This document shows positions 7,605-15,645 of a stretch of 64,000 nucleotides of DNA, in pieces. Numbering within the stretch: the stretch's first letter is position 1; the number at the start of each line of letters is the position of its first letter. The DNA is from Streptomyces sp. WM4235 (lineage in GTDB: Bacteria > Actinomycetota > Actinomycetes > Streptomycetales > Streptomycetaceae): assembly GCF_001279725.1 (NCBI RefSeq), contig NZ_LGDE01000436.1:1-64000 (forward strand), read 5' to 3'. Under the pieces are notes generated by a model. It searched no databases. It was not told the DNA's origin and saw only the letters and a program-made list of their open reading frames with translations. Both the position numbers and the translations under genes were made by a program.

Positions 7605-9866
7605 TCATCCCGCCGGCGTCGCGAGGATCAGCCGGACCAGCTCCGCCGCGGCGTCGGCCCGTATCGGATCCGGCTCGGCGGCGAAACCCTCGGGGCCCGA
7701 ACCGGCCCGGCCCCTCCCGGACCTGTCTCCGGGGCCGCGGCGGACCAATTCACCCAGGGTGCGCTTCACGCCCGACTCGTACGCCCCGAACGTTCGGCGC
7801 AGCAGGGGCAGTACGTCGATGAACGCCCCCTCCGGCACCGACACCAGCCACGTGTCGATCAGGCCCAGCAGCCGGTCGTCGTGGATCAGCAGGGTCCCGC
7901 CGCCCGCGCCGCCGCCCGCGAAGCCCTCGATCCAGCCCGCCGCGTCGGCCGGGGCGGTCGCCGGGGAGAGCGCCAGCCCCATGAGCCGCGCCGTCTCCTC
8001 GGGCGGCAACCGTCCGTCGTCGAGCAGCAGCCGGGTGGCGCGGCCCCGTATCGTCCCGGGCACGCCGTCGCGGCCGGCGAGCGTCCGCAGCACCGTCGCC
8101 CAGCGCTCCGGCAGGCCGTCCACCTCCAGGAGGGCGATTGCGCCGTGCACCCCGTCCACGTGCCCGCGCAGTTCGGCCGCGCCGTCGGCGTCCAGGCCCG
8201 CCGCGCAGGCGGGCGGCAGTGCCACGCAGATCCGGTCCGCGAGCCCGACCGCGACCGTGCCGAGGGCCGTCGCGTCGGTGCCGCGCACGTCCCCGTACCG
8301 CAGCGAACGGGCGAGCGCGGGCAGGGCCTCGGCGAGCCGCGCCACGTCGGTGGCGAGCGCCGCCCGGTCGGCGAGGGCCCGCAGCACGGCGGGCAGCGCC
8401 TCGGACAGCCCGGCCGACAGGCACCGCTCGGCCAGGGTCGTGACCTCGCCCAACTCCGTTGCCGCGACGGCGTCGGCCTCGACCTTGGCCGTGGCGGCGC
8501 CGACGACGGTGGTGCCCCAGATGCCGGCTTCCGCGACCCGTACCGACAGCTCCGGTTCCCAGCGGAGCCGCCAGGTCTCGCGGAAGGTTCCGGTGCTGCC
8601 CCGGGAGGCGGTGGGTGTCCCCCAGTCGATGCCGAGCAGCCGCAGCCGGTGCAGCAGGAGGGACTTGGCCGTGTCGGTGTCCTTGCGGAGGTCGAGTTCC
8701 AGGTCCCGCTCCTGCGCCTCGACCTTGAGCCGCAGGGCGCGCTGCCGTCGGGTGAGGTCCCGTTGGAGCGGTACGACGGGTGCGGCGTCGGGGACCTCGC
8801 CGAGAACGTCCCCGACGACGAGGCGGTCCTCGATCAGCGCGAGGGGGACGTCGGAGCCGTCGCACATCACCGCCCGCACCGCTTCGAGGGTCTCGGTGAG
8901 GCCCGCAACGGGGCGTCCGCGCACGACGGCCAGGGTCTCGGCGAGCCGGACCGCCTCGATGACGTGGGCGGGGCCGACCTGCCGGTCCTCGGCCCGCAGC
9001 AGTCCGGCGGCCCGGGTGAGCCAGCGTTCGAGGGGCCGGTCACGGGACTCGAAGAGGTGGGCGTACCAGCCGGGCGAGGTCACGCCGGCTCCGTACCCGT
9101 CCGCGCGGGCGAGCCGGCGGTGGGTCCAGGGCACCCAGGTGGTCTCCACCTTGACCTTGGGCAGCCCGGTGAGCAGGGCCCTGTCGGCGGCGGCGGTGGT
9201 CCTCGCGCGCAGGGCCGGGACGTGCCAGGCGCCGCAGACCACGGCGTAGGCGTCGCCGAACTCCTTGCGGGCGGCGCGCATCCGCTGCCGCATGTGGGCC
9301 TCGCGCACCCGGTCGCTCGGGTGCCCGCCGTCCCCGTACGCCTCGCGCAGGGCTCCCATGGCCTCGCCGAGGGCCTCGAAGGTCGCGCGGGGGTCCCGGA
9401 CGGCTCCGCTGCCCCGGTGCTCGACGACGTCCTCCCACCAGCGTTCGGGGTCGTCGTACCCGGCGGTCTCGGCGAGTACGGCGAGGGGGTCGATCCGTAC
9501 GGCGTCGGGGTCGGGCGCCTGCGGATCCCGGGGGGCGGCGAGCGTGTGCGCGGCGGGCAGGTCGATGAACCGCACGGGCACGTCGCGTTCTTGCGCCCAG
9601 CGCAGGGCGGTCCACTCCGGGGAGAACCCGGCGAGGGGCCAGAACGCGGCCCTGCCGGGGTCGTCCGCGGCGTGCGCGAGGAGCGCGACCGGCGGTCTCA
9701 TCCCGGGCTCGGCGGCCAGGGGCAGCAGGGCGTCGCCCTCGGGTGGTCCCTCGATGAGGACCGCGCGGGGGGTCGCGGCGTCGAGCGCGGCCCGCACCGC
9801 GCGGGCGGAGCCCGGTCCGTGGTGCCGGACGCCCAACAGCAGGGGCCCCGCGGCCTCGGGGCTCAT
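7605..9866 (-). CDS. DUF5682 family protein
   Basis: A 753-residue protein of unknown function. It opens with LLLGVRHHGPGSARAV, containing an R-H-H-G-P-G-S signature at residues 14-20, and then VLIEGPPEGD near residue 36. This recalls the N-terminal strand-loop of the TraB/EreA/ChaN-type fold, where such residues are catalytic; that is a resemblance seen by eye, not established. The rest is mixed helical with many Trp-containing segments. Its ATG overlaps the MoxR stop as ATGA (9863-9866), so the two genes are translationally coupled. I see no signal peptide and no membrane segment. The neighbourhood (MoxR, VWA, SWIM, DUF5691) is a recurring one in Streptomyces, as far as I recall. Confidence 0.8.
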   Translation of the reverse strand: MSPEAAGPLLLGVRHHGPGSARAVRAALDAATPRAVLIEGPPEGDALLPLAAEPGMRPPVALLAHAADDPGRAAFWPLAGFSPEWTALRWAQERDVPVRFIDLPAAHTLAAPRDPQAPDPDAVRIDPLAVLAETAGYDDPERWWEDVVEHRGSGAVRDPRATFEALGEAMGALREAYGDGGHPSDRVREAHMRQRMRAARKEFGDAYAVVCGAWHVPALRARTTAAADRALLTGLPKVKVETTWVPWTHRRLARADGYGAGVTSPGWYAHLFESRDRPLERWLTRAAGLLRAEDRQVGPAHVIEAVRLAETLAVVRGRPVAGLTETLEAVRAVMCDGSDVPLALIEDRLVVGDVLGEVPDAAPVVPLQRDLTRRQRALRLKVEAQERDLELDLRKDTDTAKSLLLHRLRLLGIDWGTPTASRGSTGTFRETWRLRWEPELSVRVAEAGIWGTTVVGAATAKVEADAVAATELGEVTTLAERCLSAGLSEALPAVLRALADRAALATDVARLAEALPALARSLRYGDVRGTDATALGTVAVGLADRICVALPPACAAGLDADGAAELRGHVDGVHGAIALLEVDGLPERWATVLRTLAGRDGVPGTIRGRATRLLLDDGRLPPEETARLMGLALSPATAPADAAGWIEGFAGGGAGGGTLLIHDDRLLGLIDTWLVSVPEGAFIDVLPLLRRTFGAYESGVKRTLGELVRRGPGDRSGRGRAGSGPEGFAAEPDPIRADAAAELVRLILATPAG

Positions 9867-10969
9867 GAGGACACCTCCCGGCAGGCGCGGTAGAAGTCCT
9901 TCCAGCCGTCGCGTTCGCGGACGACGGTCTCCAGGTACTCCTGCCAGACGACACGGTCGGCGGCCGGGTCGCGGACGACGGCGCCGAGGATGCCGGCGGC
10001 CAAGTCGGAGGAGCGCAGGACGCCGTCGCCGAAGTGGGCGGCGAGTGCCAGGCCTCCGGTGACCACGGAGATGGCCTCGGCGGTGGACAGGGTGCCGCTG
10101 GGGGATTTGACCTTGGTGCGGCCGTCGCCGGTGATCCCGTCGCGCAGCTCGCGGAAGACGGTGACGACGCGGCGGATCTCCTCCAGTCCCTCGGGCACGG
10201 CCGGCAGGTCGAGGGCGCGGCCCATCTGGTCGACGCGTCGGGCGACGATGTCGACCTCGGCCTCGGCGGTGGCGGGCAGCGGGAGGACGACGGTGTTGAA
10301 GCGGCGGCGGAGCGCGCTGGAGAGCTCGTTGACGCCGCGGTCGCGGTCGTTGGCGGTGGCGATCAGGTTGAAGCCGCCCACGGCCTGCACTTCCTGGCCG
10401 AGTTCGGGTATCGGCAGTGTCTTCTCGGACAGGACGGTGATCAGGGTGTCCTGGACGTCGGCGGGGATGCGGGTGAGTTCCTCGACGCGGGCGGTCATGC
10501 CGTCGGCCATGGCGCGCATGACGGGGCTGGGTACGAGGGCTTCCCTGCTGGGGCCGTGCGCCAGGAGGCGGGCGTAGTTCCAGCCGTACCGGATGGCCTC
10601 CTCGGGGGTGCCCGCGGTGCCTTGGACAAGCAGCGTGGAGTCGCCGCTGACGGCGGCGGCGAGGTGTTCGGACATCCAGGTCTTGGCGGTGCCGGGGACC
10701 CCGAGGAGGAGCAGGGCCCGGTCGGTGGCGAGCGTGGTGACGGCGACCTCGACGATGCGCCGAGGTCCGACGTACTTGGGTGTGACGACCGTGCCGTCGG
10801 GCAGTTCCCCGCCGAGGAGGTATGTCGCGACGGCCCACGGGGAGAGCTTCCAGCGGCTCGGGCGGGGCCGGTCATCGGCTGCGGCCAAGGCTTTCAGTTC
10901 GTGCGCGAAGGCGTCTTCGGCGTGCGGGCGCAGCACTTCGGTACCGGTGCCGTTCTCGGGCATGGTCAT
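9863..10969 (-). CDS. MoxR-family AAA+ ATPase
   Basis: A 368-residue ATPase. Walker A is GVPGTAKT at residues 90-97. The Walker-B-like segment VEELTR lies near 162-167. Sensor 1 is NLIATAND (201-208), and the arginine-rich finger segment ALRRRFN is near 219-225. MoxR ATPases are chaperone-like remodelers that work with VWA partners, which fits the VWA gene in this operon. The start ATG has GGAGGGGG just upstream. It is first in a leftward operon with DUF5682 (overlapping ATGA) and VWA. Its divergent promoter at 11014-11036 resembles a RecA-independent DNA-damage promoter. Unlike classic MoxR proteins, residues 1-40 form a short polar extension. Confidence 0.9.
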   Translation of the reverse strand: MTMPENGTGTEVLRPHAEDAFAHELKALAAADDRPRPSRWKLSPWAVATYLLGGELPDGTVVTPKYVGPRRIVEVAVTTLATDRALLLLGVPGTAKTWMSEHLAAAVSGDSTLLVQGTAGTPEEAIRYGWNYARLLAHGPSREALVPSPVMRAMADGMTARVEELTRIPADVQDTLITVLSEKTLPIPELGQEVQAVGGFNLIATANDRDRGVNELSSALRRRFNTVVLPLPATAEAEVDIVARRVDQMGRALDLPAVPEGLEEIRRVVTVFRELRDGITGDGRTKVKSPSGTLSTAEAISVVTGGLALAAHFGDGVLRSSDLAAGILGAVVRDPAADRVVWQEYLETVVRERDGWKDFYRACREVSS

Positions 10970-11013
10970 GGTCCCCCTCCAATGCTCGGCAGCCGCGTCG
11001 GACTGCTGTGACC

Positions 11014-11036
11014 ACGGTGCACCACCCCACTGACAA
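11014..11036 (-). promoter_or_regulatory. RecA-NDp/PafBC-type promoter motif for the MoxR operon
   Basis: Read on the minus strand: TTGTCAGTG (11036-11028), eight bases, then CACCGT (11019-11014). The first block matches the RecA-independent DNA-damage motif TTGTCRGTG perfectly. The -10 keeps A and the final T of TANNNT but has C in place of the first T. The MoxR start codon is 45 bases further on. It faces away from an equally clear copy at 11074-11096. Confidence 0.65.
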
Positions 11037-11073
11037 CGGCCCTCGCAAGGACGGTTGTTGCAGGTCAGAGCGA

Positions 11074-11096
11074 TTGTCAGTGGGGGTCTCTACGGT
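11074..11096 (+). promoter_or_regulatory. RecA-NDp/PafBC-type promoter motif for the SWIM gene
   Basis: TTGTCAGTG (11074-11082), an 8-base spacer, then TACGGT (11091-11096). This fits the consensus TTGTCRGTG-N8-TANNNT at every fixed position. Transcription would begin about seven bases later, at or next to the ATG at 11104, giving a leaderless or nearly leaderless message. The motif is the one bound by PafBC in mycobacteria for RecA-independent damage induction. Confidence 0.75.
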
Positions 11097-11103
11097 GGGA
11101 CAC

Positions 11104-12447
11104 ATGACTGAGCAGGAGGTCCGCTGGACGGCGGAACAGGTACTGGCTCTGGCTCCTGACGACGTGTCGAGAAAGGCGGGGGGAAAGCTTGGTGGGGCGG
11201 GTCCGTGGTCACAGATCGGAGGTTCCGCTTCCGGTTCTCTGTGGGGGTTGTGCGAGGGCAGCGGCAGTCGGCCGTACCGGACGGTCGTGGATCTGACGGG
11301 CCCCGCGTACAAGTGCTCTTGTCCGAGCCGGAAGTTCCCGTGCAAGCACGCGCTGGGACTGCTGCTGGTCTGGGCCGCGGAAGGGGTGGGGGACCCGGCA
11401 CCGGCGCCGGACTGGGCGCGGGAGTGGTTGACCGGGCGGGCGGAGAAGACCGCACGGCCGTCCGCCGGGCAGGCCGGGCCGGTGGACGAGGAGGGGGCTC
11501 GCCGGCGGGCCGAACGGAGGGCGGCCCGGGTGGGCGCGGGCGTCGTCGAGTTGGAGCGGCGGCTCACCGATCTGCTGCACGGCGGTCTGGCCGGGCAGGA
11601 ACAGGCGGGGTACGCGGGATGGGAGGAGACCGCGGCACGAATGGTCGACGCTCAGGCGCCCGGACTGGCCGCGCGGGTGCGGGAGTTGGGGACAATACCC
11701 GGTTGCGGCCCCGGCTGGCCCGCCCGGATGCTTGAGGAGTTCGCGCTGCTGCACCTGCTGAACAAGGCCTGGTTGGGGGTGTCCGGGCTGCCGGAGCAGT
11801 TGGCCGCGACGACGAGGAACCGGGTGGGGGTGCCGGTGTCCGCGGAGGGCGAGGTCGTAAGGGATCGCTGGCTCGTGTTGGCCCAGTACGACTCGGTTTC
11901 CCCGGACGGGCGGCTCACCACCCGCCGGATCTGGCTGCGGGGGCAGGAGAGCGGTCGTCCGGCACTGGTGTTGGACTTCGGTCCACCGGGGCGGCCTCCG
12001 GGATTGGCGTTGCCGATCGGACTGGTGTGGGAGGCGGAAGCCCGCTTCCGCCCGGGCTCCGCGGGGCTGCGTGTCGACCTCGGGGAGCGCCTCTCGGCGG
12101 CGACGCCGGGCACCGGGGCGCCGGCCGGGATCGGTATGGCTGCCGCGCTGGAGGCGTACGGGACCGCTCTGCGGGTGGATCCCTGGCTGGAGTCCTGGCC
12201 GGTGGTCCTGGGCCCGGTGGTGCCGATACCGGGCGAGGCGGGCTGGCAACTGGCGGACTCGGAGGGGACGTCCGCCCTGCCCGTGCCCCTGTCGGGGTCG
12301 GGCAGCGGGTCCCGAACGGGCCTGTGGCAGTTGGCCGCGTTGTCGGGCGGGGGCCCGGTGACGGTGTTCGGCGAGGTCGGCCATCGCGGGTTCACGCCCC
12401 TGACGGCGTGGCAGCCGGGATCGGCCGAGCCGATACCGCTGGTCTGA
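11104..12447 (+). CDS. SWIM zinc-finger domain protein
   Basis: A 447-residue protein. The SWIM motif is clear at residues 71-82: C71-S-C73, six residues, C80-K-H82 (YKCSCPSRKFPCKHALG). SWIM fingers bind DNA or protein partners in varied contexts, including recombination factors. The remainder is a Gly/Trp/Leu-rich region without an obvious enzymatic motif. The ATG at 11104 is favoured because the RecA-NDp-type promoter ends seven bases upstream and the codons before it read as promoter DNA. It is divergent to MoxR. DUF5691 follows on the same strand 248 bp later, after possible terminators, so the two may not share one message. Confidence 0.85.
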   Translation: MTEQEVRWTAEQVLALAPDDVSRKAGGKLGGAGPWSQIGGSASGSLWGLCEGSGSRPYRTVVDLTGPAYKCSCPSRKFPCKHALGLLLVWAAEGVGDPAPAPDWAREWLTGRAEKTARPSAGQAGPVDEEGARRRAERRAARVGAGVVELERRLTDLLHGGLAGQEQAGYAGWEETAARMVDAQAPGLAARVRELGTIPGCGPGWPARMLEEFALLHLLNKAWLGVSGLPEQLAATTRNRVGVPVSAEGEVVRDRWLVLAQYDSVSPDGRLTTRRIWLRGQESGRPALVLDFGPPGRPPGLALPIGLVWEAEARFRPGSAGLRVDLGERLSAATPGTGAPAGIGMAAALEAYGTALRVDPWLESWPVVLGPVVPIPGEAGWQLADSEGTSALPVPLSGSGSGSRTGLWQLAALSGGGPVTVFGEVGHRGFTPLTAWQPGSAEPIPLV

Positions 12448-12493
12448 CCGGGCCGGGGGGCCCGGATCGGACCGGAGGGAAGAGCAGGAGGCG

Positions 12494-12666
12494 ACCGACG
12501 CGGGGGAGCGTCGGCGCCGGGGAGGGAACGGCGGCGCGGGGGCGCCGTCGTGTGTGAACGAGAAAGCCGGGGGGCTTTGATGGACGACAACCACGCCAGC
12601 TGAAGCACGATTTAACGCGACAAATCCAAGTACTGCTCCGGTCCCGTGGAGGGGGCGGGACCGGAG
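12494..12666 (+). terminator. Two hairpins between the SWIM and DUF5691 genes
   Basis: CCGACGC with GCGTCGG forms a short stem near 12495-12515. A 10-bp perfect stem CTCCGGTCCC (12636-12645) with its complement (12657-12666) lies closer to the next gene. Either could end or attenuate the SWIM message. The stretch between them (about 12590-12635) is relatively A-rich and may hold a promoter for DUF5691. Confidence 0.45.
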
Positions 12667-12695
12667 CCCGGGGACATCACGAGGGAGGGGGTCGC

Positions 12696-14255
12696 ATGGA
12701 CACGGCACACGAGGAGTGGGACGAGCTGGTCGGCGCCGCGCTGTTGGGCACGGGTCGGCGCCGGGGCGGCTCGCCGGAGGCCCTGTTGGACGCGGCGGCC
12801 GTGCGGACCGTACGGCGCCGGGCCGGGCTGCGGCCGGCCGAGGCCGCCCCGAGACCGGAGCCGGCGGCGCACGATCCGCGACCCGAGCCGCCGGACGCGG
12901 CACGCCGACGGCTCGCGCAGCTGTTGGCGGGCCGGACCGCCGCGGGCGGGTCCGGCGGGCGGCGGGGGGCCGCCCCGGATCTGACGGAGTTGTTGCCGCA
13001 GTGGTTGGCGGCGGCCGGACGCCACGGTTACCGCGCGCCGGCGGCGCTCGTACCGGCGCTGTTGGACGCGGCCCGGGCCCGGACCGATCTGCGACCGCCT
13101 GCCCTGGCCCTGGCCGGGGCGCGCGGCCTGTGGCTGGCCCGACTGAATCCGGACTGGCGGTTCGCGCTGCGGGGCGGGACGGGGGACACCGGCGGCCTGC
13201 CCGACGCGGCGGATCGAGAGGCGGTGGAAAACCTGTGGGAGGAGGGGCTGTTCGCCGAGCGGGTGGCCCTGTTGGGCACCGTACGGGCTCATGAGCCGGC
13301 GGCGGCGATCCGGCTGCTGGCGACCACCTGGGCCACCGAGCGGGCCGAGGACCGGCTGATGTTCCTCGATTCGCTGCGGGTGGGGCTGTCGCCGGCCGAC
13401 GAGGAGTTCCTGGAGTCGGCCCTCGGCGATCGGAGTCGCAACGTCCGGGCGACGGCGGCCGAGCTGCTGTCCGCGCTGACGGGTTCCGCGCTGGCCGGCC
13501 GGATGGCGGAGCGGGCACTGGCCTGCGTGGGCCCCGAAGGGGTGGAACCGCCGGCCGACTGCGACGCGGGCATGCTCCGGGACGGGGTGGTGAGACGACC
13601 GCCGGCGGGACGCGGGGAGCGGGCCTGGTGGCTGGGGCAGCTCGTGGAGGCCGCGCCGCTGTCCTGCTGGCGGGGCCGCTTCGGGGGGCTGACCCCGGCG
13701 GAGATCGTGGCCTTGCCGGTCGCCGAGGGCTGGGCGGAGGAACTGCACGCGGCCTGGTGCCGGGCGGCCGTGCGCCAACGTGACCCCGCGTGGTCGAAGG
13801 CCCTGCTCGGTTCGGCCTCCGCACCACCGGCGGCGGGACCGGGTACGGCGTCGCTGGCCGAGCGGGCGAAGCTGCTGTCGATCCTTCCCGACGGGGAACG
13901 GGCCGAGTGGGTGGCGGAGTTCGTCCGGGCCCACGGGCTGTCGGAGGCGTTCCAGTTGCTGGGGGTCTGCGTGGTGCCGTGGGCGGGGACGCTGGGACGG
14001 GCGGTGGTCGACGCGCTGGACACGGCACGGGAGGCCGGGAGCTACCCGTGGAGCTTCAGCGGGGTGATGGGACTGGCGGAACGCTGCCTGGATCCGACGG
14101 AAGCGGGTCGGCTGGAAGCGCTGACCGCGGCGTCACAGGACCCGCCGGACGCGTCGCCGGGAGCGGCCGCCTACTGGGCGGAGGCCTTTCAGAGACTGGT
14201 GGCCACCTTGCGCGTGCGCGCGGCCATGCTCGCGGAACTGACCCCGCCCGGCTGA
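12696..14255 (+). CDS. DUF5691 family protein
   Basis: A 519-residue protein of unknown function. It begins WDELVGAALLGTGRR, the N-terminal motif I associate with this family, followed by an Arg/Pro-rich linker. From about residue 200 it consists of repeated helical pairs with a HEAT-like feel, for example EEFLESALGDRSRNVRATAA. That would suit a scaffold protein. No catalytic motif or membrane segment was seen. GAGGGAGGGGG precedes the ATG. It runs in the same direction as the SWIM gene and shares the neighbourhood of the MoxR/DUF5682/VWA operon, with which I infer it works. Confidence 0.75.
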   Translation: MDTAHEEWDELVGAALLGTGRRRGGSPEALLDAAAVRTVRRRAGLRPAEAAPRPEPAAHDPRPEPPDAARRRLAQLLAGRTAAGGSGGRRGAAPDLTELLPQWLAAAGRHGYRAPAALVPALLDAARARTDLRPPALALAGARGLWLARLNPDWRFALRGGTGDTGGLPDAADREAVENLWEEGLFAERVALLGTVRAHEPAAAIRLLATTWATERAEDRLMFLDSLRVGLSPADEEFLESALGDRSRNVRATAAELLSALTGSALAGRMAERALACVGPEGVEPPADCDAGMLRDGVVRRPPAGRGERAWWLGQLVEAAPLSCWRGRFGGLTPAEIVALPVAEGWAEELHAAWCRAAVRQRDPAWSKALLGSASAPPAAGPGTASLAERAKLLSILPDGERAEWVAEFVRAHGLSEAFQLLGVCVVPWAGTLGRAVVDALDTAREAGSYPWSFSGVMGLAERCLDPTEAGRLEALTAASQDPPDASPGAAAYWAEAFQRLVATLRVRAAMLAELTPPG

Positions 14256-14529
14256 CCCTCCGATCGCCCGCCGCCCGCCGCCCGCCGCTTGGTGGCGCGG
14301 CGCGAACGGGACAAGCGAAGCCCCGCCTGCCGGCCCGTCGGGTCGGCGGGCGGGGCGGTCGGCGGGTCGGCGGGGCGGCGGGCGCGGCGATCGGCGGGGG
14401 CAGTCAGCAGGCGCGGCGGTCAGCGGGCGCGGCGATCGGCTGGGGCGGCGATCGGCTGGGGCGGTCAGCGGGGGCAGGACCCGGCACCTTCCGCAGCGGA
14501 GTCGGCCGGGCCGCCCTCCGAGGTCGTGC

Positions 14530-14572
14530 CCGCCCGGGTGCCCGCAGGGGGACCGCCCGGGTGCCCGCAGGG
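14530..14572. repeat. 20-bp direct repeat pair
   Basis: CCGCCCGGGTGCCCGCAGGG occurs at 14530-14549 and again, identical, at 14553-14572. Confidence 0.85.
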
Positions 14573-14604
14573 CCCGCTCCCCCGGTCAGGCCGGCCGGGG
14601 CCCG

Positions 14605-14661
14605 CGCCCGCGGTTTCGGCGCCGCGCCCAACCCGCGCCTGCGGTTTCGGCGCCGCGCCCA
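14605..14661. repeat. 26-bp direct repeat pair, 31-bp period
   Basis: Two near-identical copies (14605-14630 and 14636-14661) share GCGGTTTCGGCGCCGCGCCC and differ at one flanking base. Each contains the palindrome GGCGCC. Non-coding; function unknown. Confidence 0.8.
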
Positions 14662-15020
14662 GCAGGACGTAGGGCGGCGCCGCGCATAGAACGTACGCGG
14701 GGCCACCGGAGGGCGTACGCGGACGCCCGACAGCGCGCCATCAGGTGCGGTGCCGGGCCCGGGGGACCTTAAGGGGGCGGACCAGGGCGTCTCTGTTCCG
14801 GATCTTGCCGGTCAGGGTCGCGGTGTCCGGTGCCGTGCCGGTCAAGGCGGAGGGAACCCCGGGTACTGGACGCACTCGGGCGCCCCGACAACGCCGCCTG
14901 GCCGGTGCCGGACGTTGCGGCAGCCTGCCCGGCAAGCCGAGGCCCAGCCGGACGGGACCGACGACGCCGCCGGGCCCGGTGCCGGGCGTTGCGGCCCCGG
15001 CAAGATCCGAATGATCCGGA

Positions 15021-15425
15021 CTAGCCCTGGCGCACGTTGCCGTTGACCCAGTCCACGATCGCGGTCGTCGTGGCGCCCGGGGTGAAGATCTCGGCGACGC
15101 CCTTGGCCTTGAGGGGGGCGATGTCGTCCTCCGGAATGATCCCGCCGCCGAAGACCTTGATGTCTTCCGCGTCGCGCTCCTTGAGGAGCTCCAGCACGCG
15201 CGCGAACAGCGTGTTGTGCGCGCCCGAGAGGATCGACAGGCCGATCGCGTCGGCGTCTTCCTGGATCGCGGTGTCGACGATCTGCTCGGGAGTCTGGTGG
15301 AGGCCCGTGTAGATGACCTCCATGCCCGCGTCCCGCAGCGCACGCGCGATCACCTTGGCGCCGCGGTCGTGGCCGTCGAGACCCGGCTTGGCCACCACCA
15401 CACGGATCGGACCGGTCACACCCAT
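15021..15425 (-). CDS. icmB: Isobutyryl-CoA mutase small (cobalamin-binding) subunit
   Basis: A 134-residue B12-binding domain with the base-off signature D17-G-H19-D-R-G22 ([10 protein letters not shown]). The later GLSILSGAH and FGGGIIP segments contact the nucleotide tail. Length and sequence match the stand-alone small subunit of isobutyryl-CoA mutase, which with IcmA interconverts isobutyryl-CoA and n-butyryl-CoA to feed valine-derived carbon into polyketide precursors. The ATG at 15425 has GGAGG seven bases upstream; a longer in-frame start is less likely. No icmA is in this window, as usual in Streptomyces. A similar B12 subunit of another acyl-CoA mutase is the main alternative. Confidence 0.85.
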   Translation of the reverse strand: MGVTGPIRVVVAKPGLDGHDRGAKVIARALRDAGMEVIYTGLHQTPEQIVDTAIQEDADAIGLSILSGAHNTLFARVLELLKERDAEDIKVFGGGIIPEDDIAPLKAKGVAEIFTPGATTTAIVDWVNGNVRQG

Positions 15426-15645
15426 CGCACTGCCTCCCGAGTGAACGAACGTTAAGTACAGCATCGCGCACGCCGCCGTTTCGCGGTCAACCAGGAGGGG
15501 GAAATCACACGTGGGACGCCATTGATTCACCGCACCGAGTCGCCCCGCCACCGCGCCGTCAGCCGCCCGGCGCGGCGGTGGGGCGACATCGGCTTCACGG
15601 CCGCGTACCCAGCCACATACCCAAGAGGCCCAGGGGAGGCCGTTC

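Larger units (their letters stand above)
14256..15020. other. Repeat-rich non-coding region
   Basis: About 765 bp without a believable gene between DUF5691 and icmB. The left part (14325-14480) is a slippery series of short GGCGGG- and GCGATCGG-type units. The middle holds two direct repeats (14530-14572 and 14605-14661). The right part contains further short GC-rich inverted repeats. Open frames here are by-products of extreme GC. Confidence 0.7.

Noticed and set aside
6259..9249. 996-residue plus-strand ORF across VWA and DUF5682
   Set aside because: Antisense shadow of the MoxR/DUF5682/VWA operon; no domain and biased composition.
7188..9893. 901-residue plus-strand ORF
   Set aside because: Arg/Pro/Gly-rich shadow; the opposite strand encodes DUF5682 with clear conserved motifs.
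12580..12603. Seven-codon ORF (ATG to TGA) between SWIM and DUF5691
   Set aside because: Very short, no leader-peptide codon bias and no attached attenuator logic.
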